DNA of 64,000 nucleotides from Altererythrobacter sp. C41 (lineage in GTDB: Bacteria; Pseudomonadota; Alphaproteobacteria; Sphingomonadales; Sphingomonadaceae): the NCBI RefSeq assembly GCF_016803135.1, contig NZ_JAEVFE010000009.1, positions 1 through 64,000 of the forward strand. The letters are read 5' to 3'. A program made the position numbers and the translations under genes. Positions 16,853 to 25,602 of this stretch are shown piece after piece. How positions within the stretch are numbered: the first letter of the stretch is position 1; the number at the start of each line of letters is the position of its first letter. The notes beneath the pieces were generated by a model. The model was not told where the DNA came from. It did not search any database and was given only the letters and a program-made list of their open reading frames with translations.

Positions 16853-16919
16853 CCCGTCACACTTGCGCGCATCGCCCCGCAAAGGCAATGCATCCTCGAA
16901 CGCGACGACGGGGGGAAAG

Positions 16920-17630
16920 TTGCCGCAGGGGGATGAAAATCCGGACGAGAGTGCCGCTCCGCATGCCGGCGCCGGCCACCGCGCGCGGCTGCGGCAACGT
17001 CTGCTGACCGGCGGCGCGGAGGCGCTGGCGGATTATGAAGTCCTCGAATTCCTGCTCTTCGCCGCCAACCCGCGCGGCGACACCAAGCCGCTCGCCAAGG
17101 CGCTGCTGACCCGCTTTGGATCGCTCCCCGCGGTGCTCAACGCCGAGCCGGGCGCGCTGCGTCAGGTCAAGGGCATGGGCGAGACCGGGGCGGCCACGCT
17201 CAAGGCGGTCGCGCTCGCGGCGCGGCGCATGGCCCGCGGCGAGGTCGCGCAGAAGCCGGTGCTGGGAAGCTGGCAGGCGCTGCTCGATTATCTGACGATC
17301 GACATGGCGCATCTGACGGTCGAGCGCGTCCGCGTGCTTTATCTCGACACACGCAATCGGCTGATCGTGGATCATCACGTCGGCGACGGCTCGATCGACG
17401 AGGCTGCGATTCACCCGCGCGAGGTGGTGAAGAAGGCTCTCGACGTCGGCGCCAGCGCGATGATCCTGGTGCACAACCACCCGAGCGGCAATCCGGAGCC
17501 GAGCCGCGCCGACATCCGCATCACGCAGCGCATCGCGGAAGCCGGCCGGCTGCTCGGCATCGTCGTGCACGATCACGTGATCGTCGGGCGCGAGGGGCAC
17601 ACGAGCCTGAAGGCCAAGGGGCTGATCTGA
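16920..17630 (+). CDS. radC: RadC family JAB-domain protein
   Basis: The protein has 236 residues. An N-terminal helix-hairpin-helix part (RARLRQRLLTGGAEALADYE and LRQVKGMGETGAATLKAVAL) is followed by a JAMM/MPN-like metal domain with LVHNHPSGNPEPSRAD near 185-200. The family was once called DNA repair protein RadC; no repair role is proven and its function is open. The TTG at 16920 is the only sensible start, just after GGGGGAAAG; codons upstream would overlap the divergent ydbH gene. The gap to ydbH is only 67 bp, so the two promoters must be packed together. Confidence 0.9.
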   Translation: MPQGDENPDESAAPHAGAGHRARLRQRLLTGGAEALADYEVLEFLLFAANPRGDTKPLAKALLTRFGSLPAVLNAEPGALRQVKGMGETGAATLKAVALAARRMARGEVAQKPVLGSWQALLDYLTIDMAHLTVERVRVLYLDTRNRLIVDHHVGDGSIDEAAIHPREVVKKALDVGASAMILVHNHPSGNPEPSRADIRITQRIAEAGRLLGIVVHDHVIVGREGHTSLKAKGLI

Positions 17631-17639
17631 AACATTCCC

Positions 17640-17716
17640 GAGCCCCTGCGAAGGCAGGGGCCTCAGGCCGCACCGAACGACCAGGAGGCCTGAGGCCCCC
17701 GCCTGCGCGGGGGCTC
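17640..17716. repeat. 77-bp imperfect palindrome between convergent genes
   Basis: The element runs GAGCCCCTGCGAAGGCAGGG ... CCCCCGCCTGCGCGGGGGCT, with an inner arm GGCCTCAGGCC repeated in reverse as GGCCTGAGGCC. The whole folds as one long cruciform with a hairpin at each end. It fills the gap between radC and the converging channel gene and overlaps the latter's stop, so it could serve as a two-way terminator. Confidence 0.75.
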
Positions 17717-18941
17717 ACGCTTCGGAAAACGCCCGCTGGAAATCCAGTCCGCTCGGCCCCTGGAATATGCGCAGGCCGAACTCGGGCATGATCGCCAGAA
17801 GATGATCGAAGATGTCGGCCTGCGTTCCTTCGTAGTCGGCCCAGGCGGTGCTGGCGGTGAAGGCATAGATTTCCAGCGGCAGGCCGTTCTCGGTCGGCGC
17901 GAGTTGCCGGACCATGAGGAACAGGTTGGTGTTCATGTCACCGCGGTTCTTGAGATAGGCCGTTACATAGGCGCGGAAGGTGCCGAGGTTGGTGATCCGC
18001 CGCGCGTTCACCGCATCGCGCTGGCGCTCGGGCCGGGCGGCATTCCATTCGCCGATCTCCGCCGCCTTCGCCGCGATGTAGTCCTCGATCACCGAGAAGC
18101 GCTTCAGCCGTTCGATCTCCTCGGTATCGAGGAAGCGGACACTGTTCTGGTCGATCATCAGCGAGCGTTTGATCCGCCGCCCGCCGACTTCGTACATTCC
18201 GCGCCAGTTCTTGAAGCTGTCCGAGATCAGCCGGTGCGTCGGGATCGTGGTGATCGTCTTGTCCCAGTTCTGCACCTTCACGGTATGCAGCGCGATGTCG
18301 ATCACGTCGCCGTCGGCGTTGAGTTCGGGCATCTCGATCCAGTCGCCGACCCGCAGCATGTCGTTCGAGGTGAGTTGCACCGAGGCGACGAGCGAGAGGA
18401 TGGTGTCCTTGAACACCAGCAGCAATACGGCCGCCATCGCGCCGAGGCCGGAGAGCAGCAGGAGCGGCGACTGTTCGATCAGCGCGGCAACGATCAGGAT
18501 CGCGGCGCCGGCGAAGATCAGGATCTTGAGAACCTGGATGTAGCCCTTGATCGGCCGGTTGGCGGCATCGGGGCGCCGGTTGTAAAGCGCGTTCCCGAAC
18601 GTCAGCGCCGCGCTGATCGCCAGTGCGATGACCAGGATCGTCACGCCGTTCGCGACATTGGAAACGACCGCCTTCACCCCGACCGGCAGATGGGGAACCG
18701 CCCAGATCCCGTAGGACACGATCACCGTCGGGATGATGTTGGCGAGATAGGCGACGACCTTCCGCGGGCTCGGCCCCTCTTCGGGCAGCAGCCGCGCCAT
18801 CAGGATTCGCAGGATGATCTTCTTGGCGATGAAGTTGGCCAGCCAGGCGATCGCCGCCAGCACGCCGAGCCCGATCAGTGCTTCTACGGCAGGGGCGAGG
18901 CCGGTGAGGCCGAAATCTTCGTAGGTCGGGAGGTCCATCAT
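17715..18941 (-). CDS. YbdG-type small-conductance mechanosensitive channel
   Basis: The 408-residue protein belongs to the MscS superfamily. It has about five membrane helices (20-40, 68-86, 100-120, 140-158, 165-185) and the pore-lining helix near LLLLSGLGAMAAVLLLVF. The beta domain follows with DMLRVGDWIEMPELNADGDV and VKVQNWDKTITTIPTHRLIS. The inserted segment and C-terminal domain of about 410 residues match E. coli YbdG (MscM, 415 residues) rather than MscS (286 residues). It would release solutes on osmotic downshock. It converges with radC. Confidence 0.9.
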   Translation of the reverse strand: MMDLPTYEDFGLTGLAPAVEALIGLGVLAAIAWLANFIAKKIILRILMARLLPEEGPSPRKVVAYLANIIPTVIVSYGIWAVPHLPVGVKAVVSNVANGVTILVIALAISAALTFGNALYNRRPDAANRPIKGYIQVLKILIFAGAAILIVAALIEQSPLLLLSGLGAMAAVLLLVFKDTILSLVASVQLTSNDMLRVGDWIEMPELNADGDVIDIALHTVKVQNWDKTITTIPTHRLISDSFKNWRGMYEVGGRRIKRSLMIDQNSVRFLDTEEIERLKRFSVIEDYIAAKAAEIGEWNAARPERQRDAVNARRITNLGTFRAYVTAYLKNRGDMNTNLFLMVRQLAPTENGLPLEIYAFTASTAWADYEGTQADIFDHLLAIMPEFGLRIFQGPSGLDFQRAFSEA

Positions 18942-19065
18942 GGGCGTGTCGTGTCGCCCGTCCGTGCGGGCGGCTGGCTCCTCTGTTCGCGATCGATGAA
19001 GGCCGCCTAGGTGCCCGTCGGGTACCGCTGTGTCAAATCAAGCAGTCGCGCGCTACGGGCCGGTC

Positions 19066-19144
19066 GTCATCCCAGCGCAAGCTGGGATCGTTGGCCGCCA
19101 CATCGGATTCCGCTGCACGCGATCCCAGCTTGCGCTGGGATGAC
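19066..19144. repeat. GTCAT...ATGAC dispersed palindromic repeat, copy 3
   Basis: GTCATCCCAGCGCAAGCTGG opens and CCAGCTTGCGCTGGGATGAC closes it; the two ends are perfect reverse complements over 20 bases. It lies 32 bp past the stop of the first DUF1801 gene, which is transcribed toward it. Confidence 0.88.
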
Positions 19145-19175
19145 GGGACCGAACCGCCCCGCCACCGGAAACCCT

Positions 19176-19541
19176 CTACCGCTTCTTCGCGAGATTGAAC
19201 GCCGCCGCCTCGCGCACGAGCGCCTGCAGGGCCGGCGCGTCGATCGCGTCCCCTTCGCCCATATCGATCGCGCGCCGCACGTTGCCATCCAGGCTTGCGT
19301 TGAACAGGCCCGCCGGATCCTCCAGCGCGGCGCCCTGCGCGAACGTCAGCTTGACCTTGTCCTTGTAAGTCTCGCCCGTGCAGATGATGCCTTCGCGGCT
19401 CCACGTCGGCACGCCAGCGGGGTTCGAGGGCTTGCGCCACTTGGCTTCCTCGACGATCTCGGGATCGGCGCTCATGATAACCTCGCGCGCCTGCGCGAGC
19501 CTCTCCTGCCGCCAGTCGCCTTGTTCTTTGTCCTGCGCCAA
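19176..19541 (-). CDS. DUF1801 domain protein
   Basis: The 121-residue cytoplasmic protein contains the DUF1801 (YdhG-type) core VPTWSREGIICTGETYKDKV and VKLTFAQGAALEDPAGLFNA. The family is frequently found with ArsR regulators and SRPBCC (AHSA1) proteins, as here, but its biochemical function is unknown. It is the last gene of a five-gene minus-strand operon, 13 bp after a second DUF1801 gene. Confidence 0.85.
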   Translation of the reverse strand: MAQDKEQGDWRQERLAQAREVIMSADPEIVEEAKWRKPSNPAGVPTWSREGIICTGETYKDKVKLTFAQGAALEDPAGLFNASLDGNVRRAIDMGEGDAIDAPALQALVREAAAFNLAKKR

Positions 19542-19554
19542 ACCGCGCCTCCTG

Positions 19555-19962
19555 CTACATCTTCTCGCACGGCAGCTTCGCTGCCTGCGTCACCCATTCG
19601 GTGAACTGGTCGCCCGGCATTTCGCCTTCGTGAATATGGTAATAGCGCACCTCGGGATACTTCGAGGTCTCGGGCGGCGGCGGTTCGAGCGAGCCGCCGC
19701 GGAAGAACGTGACCTTCACGTAGCGGTCGAAGCAGTGGAACGAGATGAACCAGCAGCCCTGCTCCTTGCCGTAGAAAGGGCTGTTCCACTTCACCGCCTT
19801 CTCGACGTCGGGGACCGCGCTGACGATTGCGGCGTCCAGCGCCTCGCCCACCGCGCGCTTCCAGCCCGGCATGGCGGCGATATAGGCCTGCACCGGCGCA
19901 TCGCCCTCGCCCTTCGGGATCTGCGGATTGCCGCCGGACAGCAGCTTGGGCTTTCCCGTCAT
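19555..19962 (-). CDS. Second DUF1801 domain protein
   Basis: The 135-residue protein has the family core VEKAVKWNSPFYGKEQGCWF and FISFHCFDRYVKVTFFRGGS. It is diverged from its neighbour and not a recent duplicate. The ATG at 19962 overlaps the stop of the upstream membrane protein as ATGA; the longer open frame upstream lies antisense to nothing but over the neighbouring gene in another frame and is rejected. Confidence 0.87.
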   Translation of the reverse strand: MTGKPKLLSGGNPQIPKGEGDAPVQAYIAAMPGWKRAVGEALDAAIVSAVPDVEKAVKWNSPFYGKEQGCWFISFHCFDRYVKVTFFRGGSLEPPPPETSKYPEVRYYHIHEGEMPGDQFTEWVTQAAKLPCEKM

Positions 19963-20156
19963 GACCGGGCCGGCCTGCGGTAGTGGCGAACGAACATATA
20001 AATGCCCGTCAGCATGAGGAAGAACAGGAACGGGAGCGGCGTGTAGTAAAGCCATTCCGGCGGCACCGCGAACGCCTGGAAAGCGAATATGCCTACGACG
20101 ACCAGGGTGAATATCATCGAGGTCCAGCGGTGCAGCTGTCTGATCCGGGCGCCCAT
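19959..20156 (-). CDS. 65-residue two-helix membrane protein
   Basis: This small protein has two membrane segments (about 13-30 SMIFTLVVVGIFAFQAFA and 38-55 YTPLPFLFFLMLTGIYMF) and a basic C-terminus RHYRRPARS. It has no family I recognise. It is coupled at both ends: its ATG overlaps the SRPBCC stop by one base (TGATG) and its stop overlaps the next DUF1801 start. That tight coupling and the length of the hydrophobic helices support a real gene. Confidence 0.75.
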   Translation of the reverse strand: MGARIRQLHRWTSMIFTLVVVGIFAFQAFAVPPEWLYYTPLPFLFFLMLTGIYMFVRHYRRPARS

Positions 20157-20566
20157 CAGTCCATCCTTTCCAATAGATTTTCGAGTGATTTGAGAAAACG
20201 CGGCCAGCCCGCCCGCGCACCGTAGTACGCCATCTTTTCCTCGGGCCGGAAACCGGTCTGCTCCATCCGCAGCCGCGTGCCGCCGGTCGTCGCTTCGAGC
20301 GTCCAGCGCACCACGCTCTGGAGGCCGGGGCCGTTCCAGCGGTAGCTCAGCGAGCGCAAGGGCTCGATCGCCAGGACCTCGCCTTCGACCTTGCCCCATT
20401 CGGCCGCCATCTCGAACCGCTCCCCCACCTCCGCACGAAAGTCGTTGGGCATGATCCATTCGGCCAACAGGTCGCTCTGCGTCAGCGCACGCCAGAGCCG
20501 CTCCGGCGGGTGGGCGAACTCGCGTTCGACGACAAGCGTGCGGATTTCGGCGGCCGCGGCGGTCAA
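20156..20566 (-). CDS. SRPBCC (AHSA1-like) domain protein
   Basis: The 136-residue AHSA1/START-fold protein has IRTLVVEREFAHPPERLWRA at the start, LAEWIMPNDFRAEVG and a C-terminal helix MAYYGARAGWPRFLKSLENL. It starts at a TTG that overlaps the ArsR stop (TTGA); there is no other start downstream that keeps the first strand. The ArsR-SRPBCC pair is a very common bacterial arrangement. Ligand unknown. Confidence 0.87.
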   Translation of the reverse strand: MTAAAAEIRTLVVEREFAHPPERLWRALTQSDLLAEWIMPNDFRAEVGERFEMAAEWGKVEGEVLAIEPLRSLSYRWNGPGLQSVVRWTLEATTGGTRLRMEQTGFRPEEKMAYYGARAGWPRFLKSLENLLERMD

Positions 20567-20889
20567 TTGTCCATCCTCGCCAGCAGATCGTCGAGCTTGT
20601 CGAACCGCTCTTCCCAGAATGCACGCATCTGCCCGGTCCAGTCGTCGAGCGGCGCAAGCCGTGCCGGCAGCGCGCGATAGTAGGTGGAGCGGCCCGCCCG
20701 TCGCCCTTCGACCAGCCCGCCCTCCTTCAGCACGCCGATATGCTTGGAGATCGCCGGCTGCGAGATTCCCGACCCACGGGTAAGGCCGCCCACGGTCAGT
20801 TCCCCTTCGCGGCACAATCGCTCGAATATCGCTCTGCGGCTCGCGTCGGCGAACACACGGAAGAGAGGATCGGGATCGGTCGCAGGCAT
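20563..20889 (-). CDS. ArsR-family transcriptional regulator
   Basis: The 108-residue winged-helix repressor begins with DPLFRVFADASRRAIFERLC, then LTVGGLTRGSGISQPAISKH (recognition helix) and the wing LVEGRRAGRSTYYRA. I see no CxC or other metal-binding motif, so it is not a classical metal sensor; this fits the ArsR/AHSA1 type. It is first in a five-gene operon and probably regulates it. The 65-bp gap upstream contains AACCCGATGGTTATGAGTTA, with repeated short TTAT/ATAA elements that might form its operator. Confidence 0.92.
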   Translation of the reverse strand: MPATDPDPLFRVFADASRRAIFERLCREGELTVGGLTRGSGISQPAISKHIGVLKEGGLVEGRRAGRSTYYRALPARLAPLDDWTGQMRAFWEERFDKLDDLLARMDN

Positions 20890-20954
20890 GACTAACCCAT
20901 AACCCGATGGTTATGAGTTAGTCAACCGGCAGGCGGCGATCGACGAGCGCTCGA

Positions 20955-23750
20955 TCAGCGTGTTGGAGGCGTCATTCCGTAGGCCCCGTAGATCCCCTTC
21001 AGAGCGGGCTCTGCCGCCAGAGCGGTCGCGATATCTTCCTGCCCGGCCTTATCGTCCAGCGACAGGCGTACGATGCCGCGCAGATAGCGCGACTCATGCT
21101 GGCCCGGCGCGACCGCGAGGACCTTGTTCAGATCGACGAGGGCTTCTTCCGCCCTGCCGAGGCGGAACAGGACGAGCGCCCGGCTGTCGAGCGCCGCCGC
21201 ACTGCCGGAGGCCTGCTCGATCGCCTTGAGGCAGGCCGGCAAGGTCTCTGGCGTCGCCAGATTCCAGATCCCCGAATACCAGCACAGTGCGTTGTGCGCC
21301 TCGGACCCTGCCGGCGCGGTCTCCGCCAGTTCGGTCAACCGCGCCAGCCCCTCCTCGCGCCGGCCAGCCCACCCCTCGGCATAGGCGAGCTGAATGTCGG
21401 CCGAATCCGGATCTGCCGCGACGAGCGCGCTCTCCTCGGCCAGAGCCAGAGCCTCGTCCCCGCGCCCCATCTGCCCGAGCAGCTCGATCTGCACCTGATG
21501 ATCGGCCTCCGAAGGGCTCAGGCGTTCGGCCTCCTGAACGTCGGCGAGCGCGCCTTCGAGATCACCGAGATGCCACCTCGCCTGCGCGCGCGCGAGATGA
21601 TGCTCGTTGCTCGGCTGGCGCTCGATGACGACATCGAGATCGGCGAGAGCGCCGGCCCAGTCGCTCGTGCCGGCATAGAACGCCGCGCGGTTGACGTAGG
21701 CTTCGACCTGGTCATCCTCCTCCTGTTCCACGAGGGCGGAATAGGCGGCGTCGATCGCGTCGAGCATCCGTTTGTCGTCGCCCCGATATTCCCATTCGTG
21801 CCTGACATCCGTCGGCGCGATGAGCTTCGGCAACTGGCGCCGCATGCGCATCGTATCACGCTTCACCGCAGCGAGCTGGTCGGCGGGAATCTCCCACACC
21901 AGGCTCTGGAGGTCCTGCGTCAGTTCGAAGCGTTCGCCTTCGATGCCGCCGGTGGAACGGATGACGTTACCGCCGATCGTGTTCTCGAAGCTGGGCTGCC
22001 CGCGGATGGCGAAGCCTTCGCCTTCACCGGGCAGGAGCCATGCGACCTCGCTGCGCCAGAACAAGGGCCCGTTCACGATCACCGGCAGATCGCGCCACTC
22101 GGCACGCGCACGGTTGATCTCGAAATTGAATTCCGCGGCCGGCTGATAGGGAACGTCGAGGCGGTAGCGGCCATCTTCGTCCGTCCAGGGCGTGGTCATG
22201 AGGCCGTCCACCGTGATGGTCGCGGTGCCCGTCTCGTCGTCGTAGGCGACGGTTTTCTCCACCTGTTGATGCGGGCCGATGATGCCGGCCACGGTGCTGT
22301 AGATGGCGTCGTCCCGCTGCTCCCCGTCCTCCATCTGCGTCAGCATCCGGACCGCCGCGGCGAAGGGGCCCGTCACCGTGAGTTCGAAATCGAACAGCGC
22401 GGGCACCCTGATGCCCGCGCGCTGGTCGACCGTCATGCGGACTATGCGGTCGGGGACCGTCTGCGGCCGCATCGCGATCTCCTGCAGCGACGCCCCACCA
22501 GCGCGGAGAGGAAGCGCATAGCCGAAGCGCGGGACGGCGCCGATCGTCTCGAGCCTGGTCCCGGCGCTCGTTCCATCGAGCCAGTACGAAACGCCGCCAA
22601 TGTCCGCGCGAACGATCATGTGGTTGAAGTTGCCCGGCAGCGGCAGCAGGTCGGGCAAGGCGTCGCCGCCTTCGGTCACGACCAGCACGACTTCCGAGGA
22701 AATGTCGAGCTCGCGCAAGATGGAGAGGAGGAGCAGCGACTTCGCCTTGCAATCGCCGAAGCGCTTCTCCCACGTCAGAGCCGGCGACTGGGGCAGATAG
22801 TTCCCGCCGTCGAGACCGTTCATGAGATAGCCGACCTCGTCCTGAACGAGCTGGACGGCGAGAGCCGCGCGGGCAAGCGGATCGGTCGTTGCGCTCCGGA
22901 TCTTGTCGATCTCGCGCGCGATCGGCCCGTCGGGCAGGATCGTGCCTTGCGGATCGTAATGAGGCGCCATGGTCGCGGACACGGCTTCCCAGCTGTCGAA
23001 CGTCCCGACCTGGATTCCGGGAGGGAGGCGGAAGCGCGTCGGCGCGTCGAACGGAATTTCCTTCGGCTCCGCGATCGGCATCTCGACGGTCAGCGTCTTC
23101 ATGCCGCCCGCCTCGGTGACGGCGAGCTCGCTCCCGATGCGCAGCGCCTTGTGGTTCACGGGCGCCGCGCTGGGCCAGGAGGCGATGATGCGGCCCGACG
23201 CGATCGGCATCGGATCGGCGAAGACGAACGCCCGCCATTCCATCTCGTTGCCCAAGGCCTGGTCGCGCTTGGTGACCGAATACGCGACCCGCAGCGTATC
23301 GCCCACGCGCAGGCCGGGTACCGCGAGCGTCGCGGTCAGTCCGCCGTCGAGAATCCGCTGCTCGAGCTGCCGTTCCCGCCGAAGCACTTCGAACCGCACG
23401 CCGTCGGCCAGCACGTCGTGCAGTTCCCCGTCGCGCACGATCTGGACCCGGTGGACGATCAGATCGCCCTTGTCGGGCAGCCAGTTCGCGGTGATCGTGC
23501 CGAACTGGCTCAGCGCGATCGGCGTGTCGAGCGCGACCGCCATATCGTGGAATTGCCACACCGTCCCGCCGTCGAGGCGGACCTGCGATTCCATCAGCCG
23601 GACAGGCTTCCCGGGTTCGCTTTCGGAAGGCGGCAGTTCCGCCTGATCGACCCATTCGGGCGCGGACTGATAGAGAATTTCCTCACCCGCCAGTGCGGGC
23701 GCCGCGGCAACCACGAGGCTGCCTGCGAACAGGTACGTGTAACGGTGCAT
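20955..23750 (-). CDS. Exported DUF3857 / transglutaminase-like / TPR protein
   Basis: The 931-residue protein has a signal peptide (about 1-21, ending APALA). DUF3857 spans about 50-250. A transglutaminase-like domain near 280-370 retains the triad: Cys in KRFGDCKAKSLLLLSI, His in NFNHMIVRADIGG and Asp in SYWLDGTSAGT. From about residue 640 there are TPR repeats (SDWAGALADLDVVIERQPSN, GDLEGALADVQEAERLSPSE). The family is periplasmic or surface-associated in Bacteroidetes and alphaproteobacteria; substrate unknown. I chose the ATG at 23750 for the signal peptide; the open frame extends 1.2 kb upstream over purB on the other strand and is spurious there. Confidence 0.85.
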   Translation of the reverse strand: MHRYTYLFAGSLVVAAAPALAGEEILYQSAPEWVDQAELPPSESEPGKPVRLMESQVRLDGGTVWQFHDMAVALDTPIALSQFGTITANWLPDKGDLIVHRVQIVRDGELHDVLADGVRFEVLRRERQLEQRILDGGLTATLAVPGLRVGDTLRVAYSVTKRDQALGNEMEWRAFVFADPMPIASGRIIASWPSAAPVNHKALRIGSELAVTEAGGMKTLTVEMPIAEPKEIPFDAPTRFRLPPGIQVGTFDSWEAVSATMAPHYDPQGTILPDGPIAREIDKIRSATTDPLARAALAVQLVQDEVGYLMNGLDGGNYLPQSPALTWEKRFGDCKAKSLLLLSILRELDISSEVVLVVTEGGDALPDLLPLPGNFNHMIVRADIGGVSYWLDGTSAGTRLETIGAVPRFGYALPLRAGGASLQEIAMRPQTVPDRIVRMTVDQRAGIRVPALFDFELTVTGPFAAAVRMLTQMEDGEQRDDAIYSTVAGIIGPHQQVEKTVAYDDETGTATITVDGLMTTPWTDEDGRYRLDVPYQPAAEFNFEINRARAEWRDLPVIVNGPLFWRSEVAWLLPGEGEGFAIRGQPSFENTIGGNVIRSTGGIEGERFELTQDLQSLVWEIPADQLAAVKRDTMRMRRQLPKLIAPTDVRHEWEYRGDDKRMLDAIDAAYSALVEQEEDDQVEAYVNRAAFYAGTSDWAGALADLDVVIERQPSNEHHLARAQARWHLGDLEGALADVQEAERLSPSEADHQVQIELLGQMGRGDEALALAEESALVAADPDSADIQLAYAEGWAGRREEGLARLTELAETAPAGSEAHNALCWYSGIWNLATPETLPACLKAIEQASGSAAALDSRALVLFRLGRAEEALVDLNKVLAVAPGQHESRYLRGIVRLSLDDKAGQEDIATALAAEPALKGIYGAYGMTPPTR

Positions 23751-23861
23751 GATCCCCCCCGGAAACATTGGTGCCCCCATCTGTAGCGCCGATCTCGCGG
23801 GTTGCCAACGCGCCCGTCCGGCACTAGCCGGCCCGGAAACTTTCCCGCTCCGGAGTCTGCC

Positions 23862-25172
23862 ATGGTCCCCCGCTACGCCCGCCCCGAAATGACCGCGATC
23901 TGGGAGCCCGAGGCGCGCTACCGCATCTGGTTCGAGATCGAGGCGCACGCGACCGAAAAGCTCGGCGAGCTCGGCGTCGTGCCGAAGAGTGCGGCGAAGG
24001 CGCTGTGGGACTGGTGGGCGACAGATCCGAAGATCGACGTTCCCGCGATCGACGCGATCGAGGCAGTGACCAAGCACGACGTGATCGCCTTCCTCACCTG
24101 GGTTGCCGAACAGGTGGGCGACGAGGCGCGCTTCATGCACCAGGGCATGACCAGCTCCGACGTGCTCGACACCACGCTGGCGGTTCAGCTCGCCCGCGCG
24201 TCCGACATCCTGCTGGCCGATCTCGACCAGTTGCTTGCGGCCATCAAGCGCCGCGCGGAGGAGCACAAGTACACTCCCACCATCGGCCGCAGCCACGGCA
24301 TCCATGCCGAGCCGGTGACCTTCGGCCTCAAGCTGGCGCAGGCCTACGCCGAGTTCGCGCGTTGCCGCCAGCGGCTGATCGCCGCGCGCGAGGAGATCGC
24401 GACCTGCGCGATCAGCGGCGCGGTGGGTACGTTCGCCAACGTCGACCCGCGGGTCGAGGAGCATGTCGCCGAGCGCCTCGGCCTCGCGGTCGAGCCGATC
24501 AGCACGCAGGTCATTCCTCGTGACCGGCACGCGATGTTCTTCGCCACCTTGGCGGTGATCGCCGGCTCGATCGAGCGGGTCGCGGTCGAGATCCGCCACC
24601 TGCAGCGGACCGAGGTGCTGGAGGCGGAGGAATACTTCTCCCCCGGGCAGAAGGGCAGCTCGGCCATGCCGCACAAGCGCAACCCGATCCTGACCGAGAA
24701 CCTCACCGGACAGGCCCGCATGATCCGCGCCTATGCCCTGCCCGCGCTCGAGAACGTGGCCCTGTGGCACGAGCGGGACATCAGCCACTCCTCGGTCGAG
24801 CGCTTCATCGGCCCCGACGCGACGATCACCCTTGACTTCGCCCTCGCGCGCCTCACCGGCGTGATCGACAAGCTGCTCGTCTATCCCGAGCGGATGCAGA
24901 AGAACCTCGACCGCATGGGCGGCCTCGTCCACTCGCAGCGCGTACTGCTGGCGCTGACCCAGGCCGGCGTCAGCCGCGAGGACGCCTACCGCCTGGTCCA
25001 GCGCAATGCGATGAAGGTGTGGGAATCGGACGGCGCGCTCTCGCTACTCGATCTGCTCAAGGCGGACGAGGAAGTGACGGCGGCGCTCAGCCCCAGCGAT
25101 CTCGAGGAGAAATTCGATCTCGACTATCACTTCAAGGAAGTCGACCGCGTCTTCGCCCGGGTCTTCGGCTGA
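23862..25172 (+). CDS. purB: Adenylosuccinate lyase
   Basis: PurB cleaves SAICAR and adenylosuccinate to release fumarate in purine synthesis. The 436 residues match the short bacterial type. It begins [20 protein letters not shown] and has [14 protein letters not shown] (about 90-104), [14 protein letters not shown] (catalytic His near 141) and the signature [10 protein letters not shown] near 265-275 with the mobile serine. The ATG at 23862 is the standard start. It is divergent from the DUF3857 gene with a 111-bp gap. Confidence 0.96.
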   Translation: MVPRYARPEMTAIWEPEARYRIWFEIEAHATEKLGELGVVPKSAAKALWDWWATDPKIDVPAIDAIEAVTKHDVIAFLTWVAEQVGDEARFMHQGMTSSDVLDTTLAVQLARASDILLADLDQLLAAIKRRAEEHKYTPTIGRSHGIHAEPVTFGLKLAQAYAEFARCRQRLIAAREEIATCAISGAVGTFANVDPRVEEHVAERLGLAVEPISTQVIPRDRHAMFFATLAVIAGSIERVAVEIRHLQRTEVLEAEEYFSPGQKGSSAMPHKRNPILTENLTGQARMIRAYALPALENVALWHERDISHSSVERFIGPDATITLDFALARLTGVIDKLLVYPERMQKNLDRMGGLVHSQRVLLALTQAGVSREDAYRLVQRNAMKVWESDGALSLLDLLKADEEVTAALSPSDLEEKFDLDYHFKEVDRVFARVFG

Positions 25173-25251
25173 GGGGCGCAGCGGCAGGCTTCCCTTGGAT
25201 TGCCAAGGCGTTTAGCATCCGGACCGCCTTCAACGGGAAGCGAGACAGAGC

Positions 25252-25602
25252 ATGCAAGTGGTGAGAACGATCGTCTGGGTCCTGCTGCTGGCCGCGCTGC
25301 TGGTCTTTTCGGCCTTCAACTGGCGGCCAGTCGAGATAACGATCTGGCAGGGCCTTGTGTTGGAGACCAAGATCCCGGCGCTGGTCGTCGTGTCGTTCCT
25401 GCTCGGTCTGCTGCCGATGTGGCTGCTGCACCAGGGTTCGAAGTGGCGGCTCAATCGGCGGATCAGTTCGCTCGAAACGGCGCACCGCACCGCGGTCGCC
25501 AACACCGCGGCCGCGCCCCCGCCGCCCGATACCGTGCACGAACCTGCTCCCACGCCGGCAACGACCGACGTCGCGGACGACCGCCCCAAAGACACTCTAT
25601 GA
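25252..25602 (+). CDS. LapA-family membrane protein
   Basis: The 116-residue inner-membrane protein has two helices (about 5-22 RTIVWVLLLAALLVFSAF and 42-60 IPALVVVSFLLGLLPMWLL), a short coiled segment and a Pro/Ala-rich tail. This is the lipopolysaccharide-assembly protein A domain (DUF1049). In E. coli LapA works with LapB to control LpxC; no lapB is adjacent here. The stop overlaps pyrF as ATGA. Confidence 0.87.
   Translation: MQVVRTIVWVLLLAALLVFSAFNWRPVEITIWQGLVLETKIPALVVVSFLLGLLPMWLLHQGSKWRLNRRISSLETAHRTAVANTAAAPPPPDTVHEPAPTPATTDVADDRPKDTL

Noticed and set aside
22024-23655. 543-codon frame inside the DUF3857 gene, same strand
   Set aside because: Arg/Gly/Ala-rich shadow in another frame; the DUF3857 frame carries a signal peptide and the intact Cys-His-Asp triad.
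23751-24932. N-terminal extension of the DUF3857 gene over purB
   Set aside because: It would be fully antisense to purB and has no family sequence; the signal peptide marks the true start at 23750.
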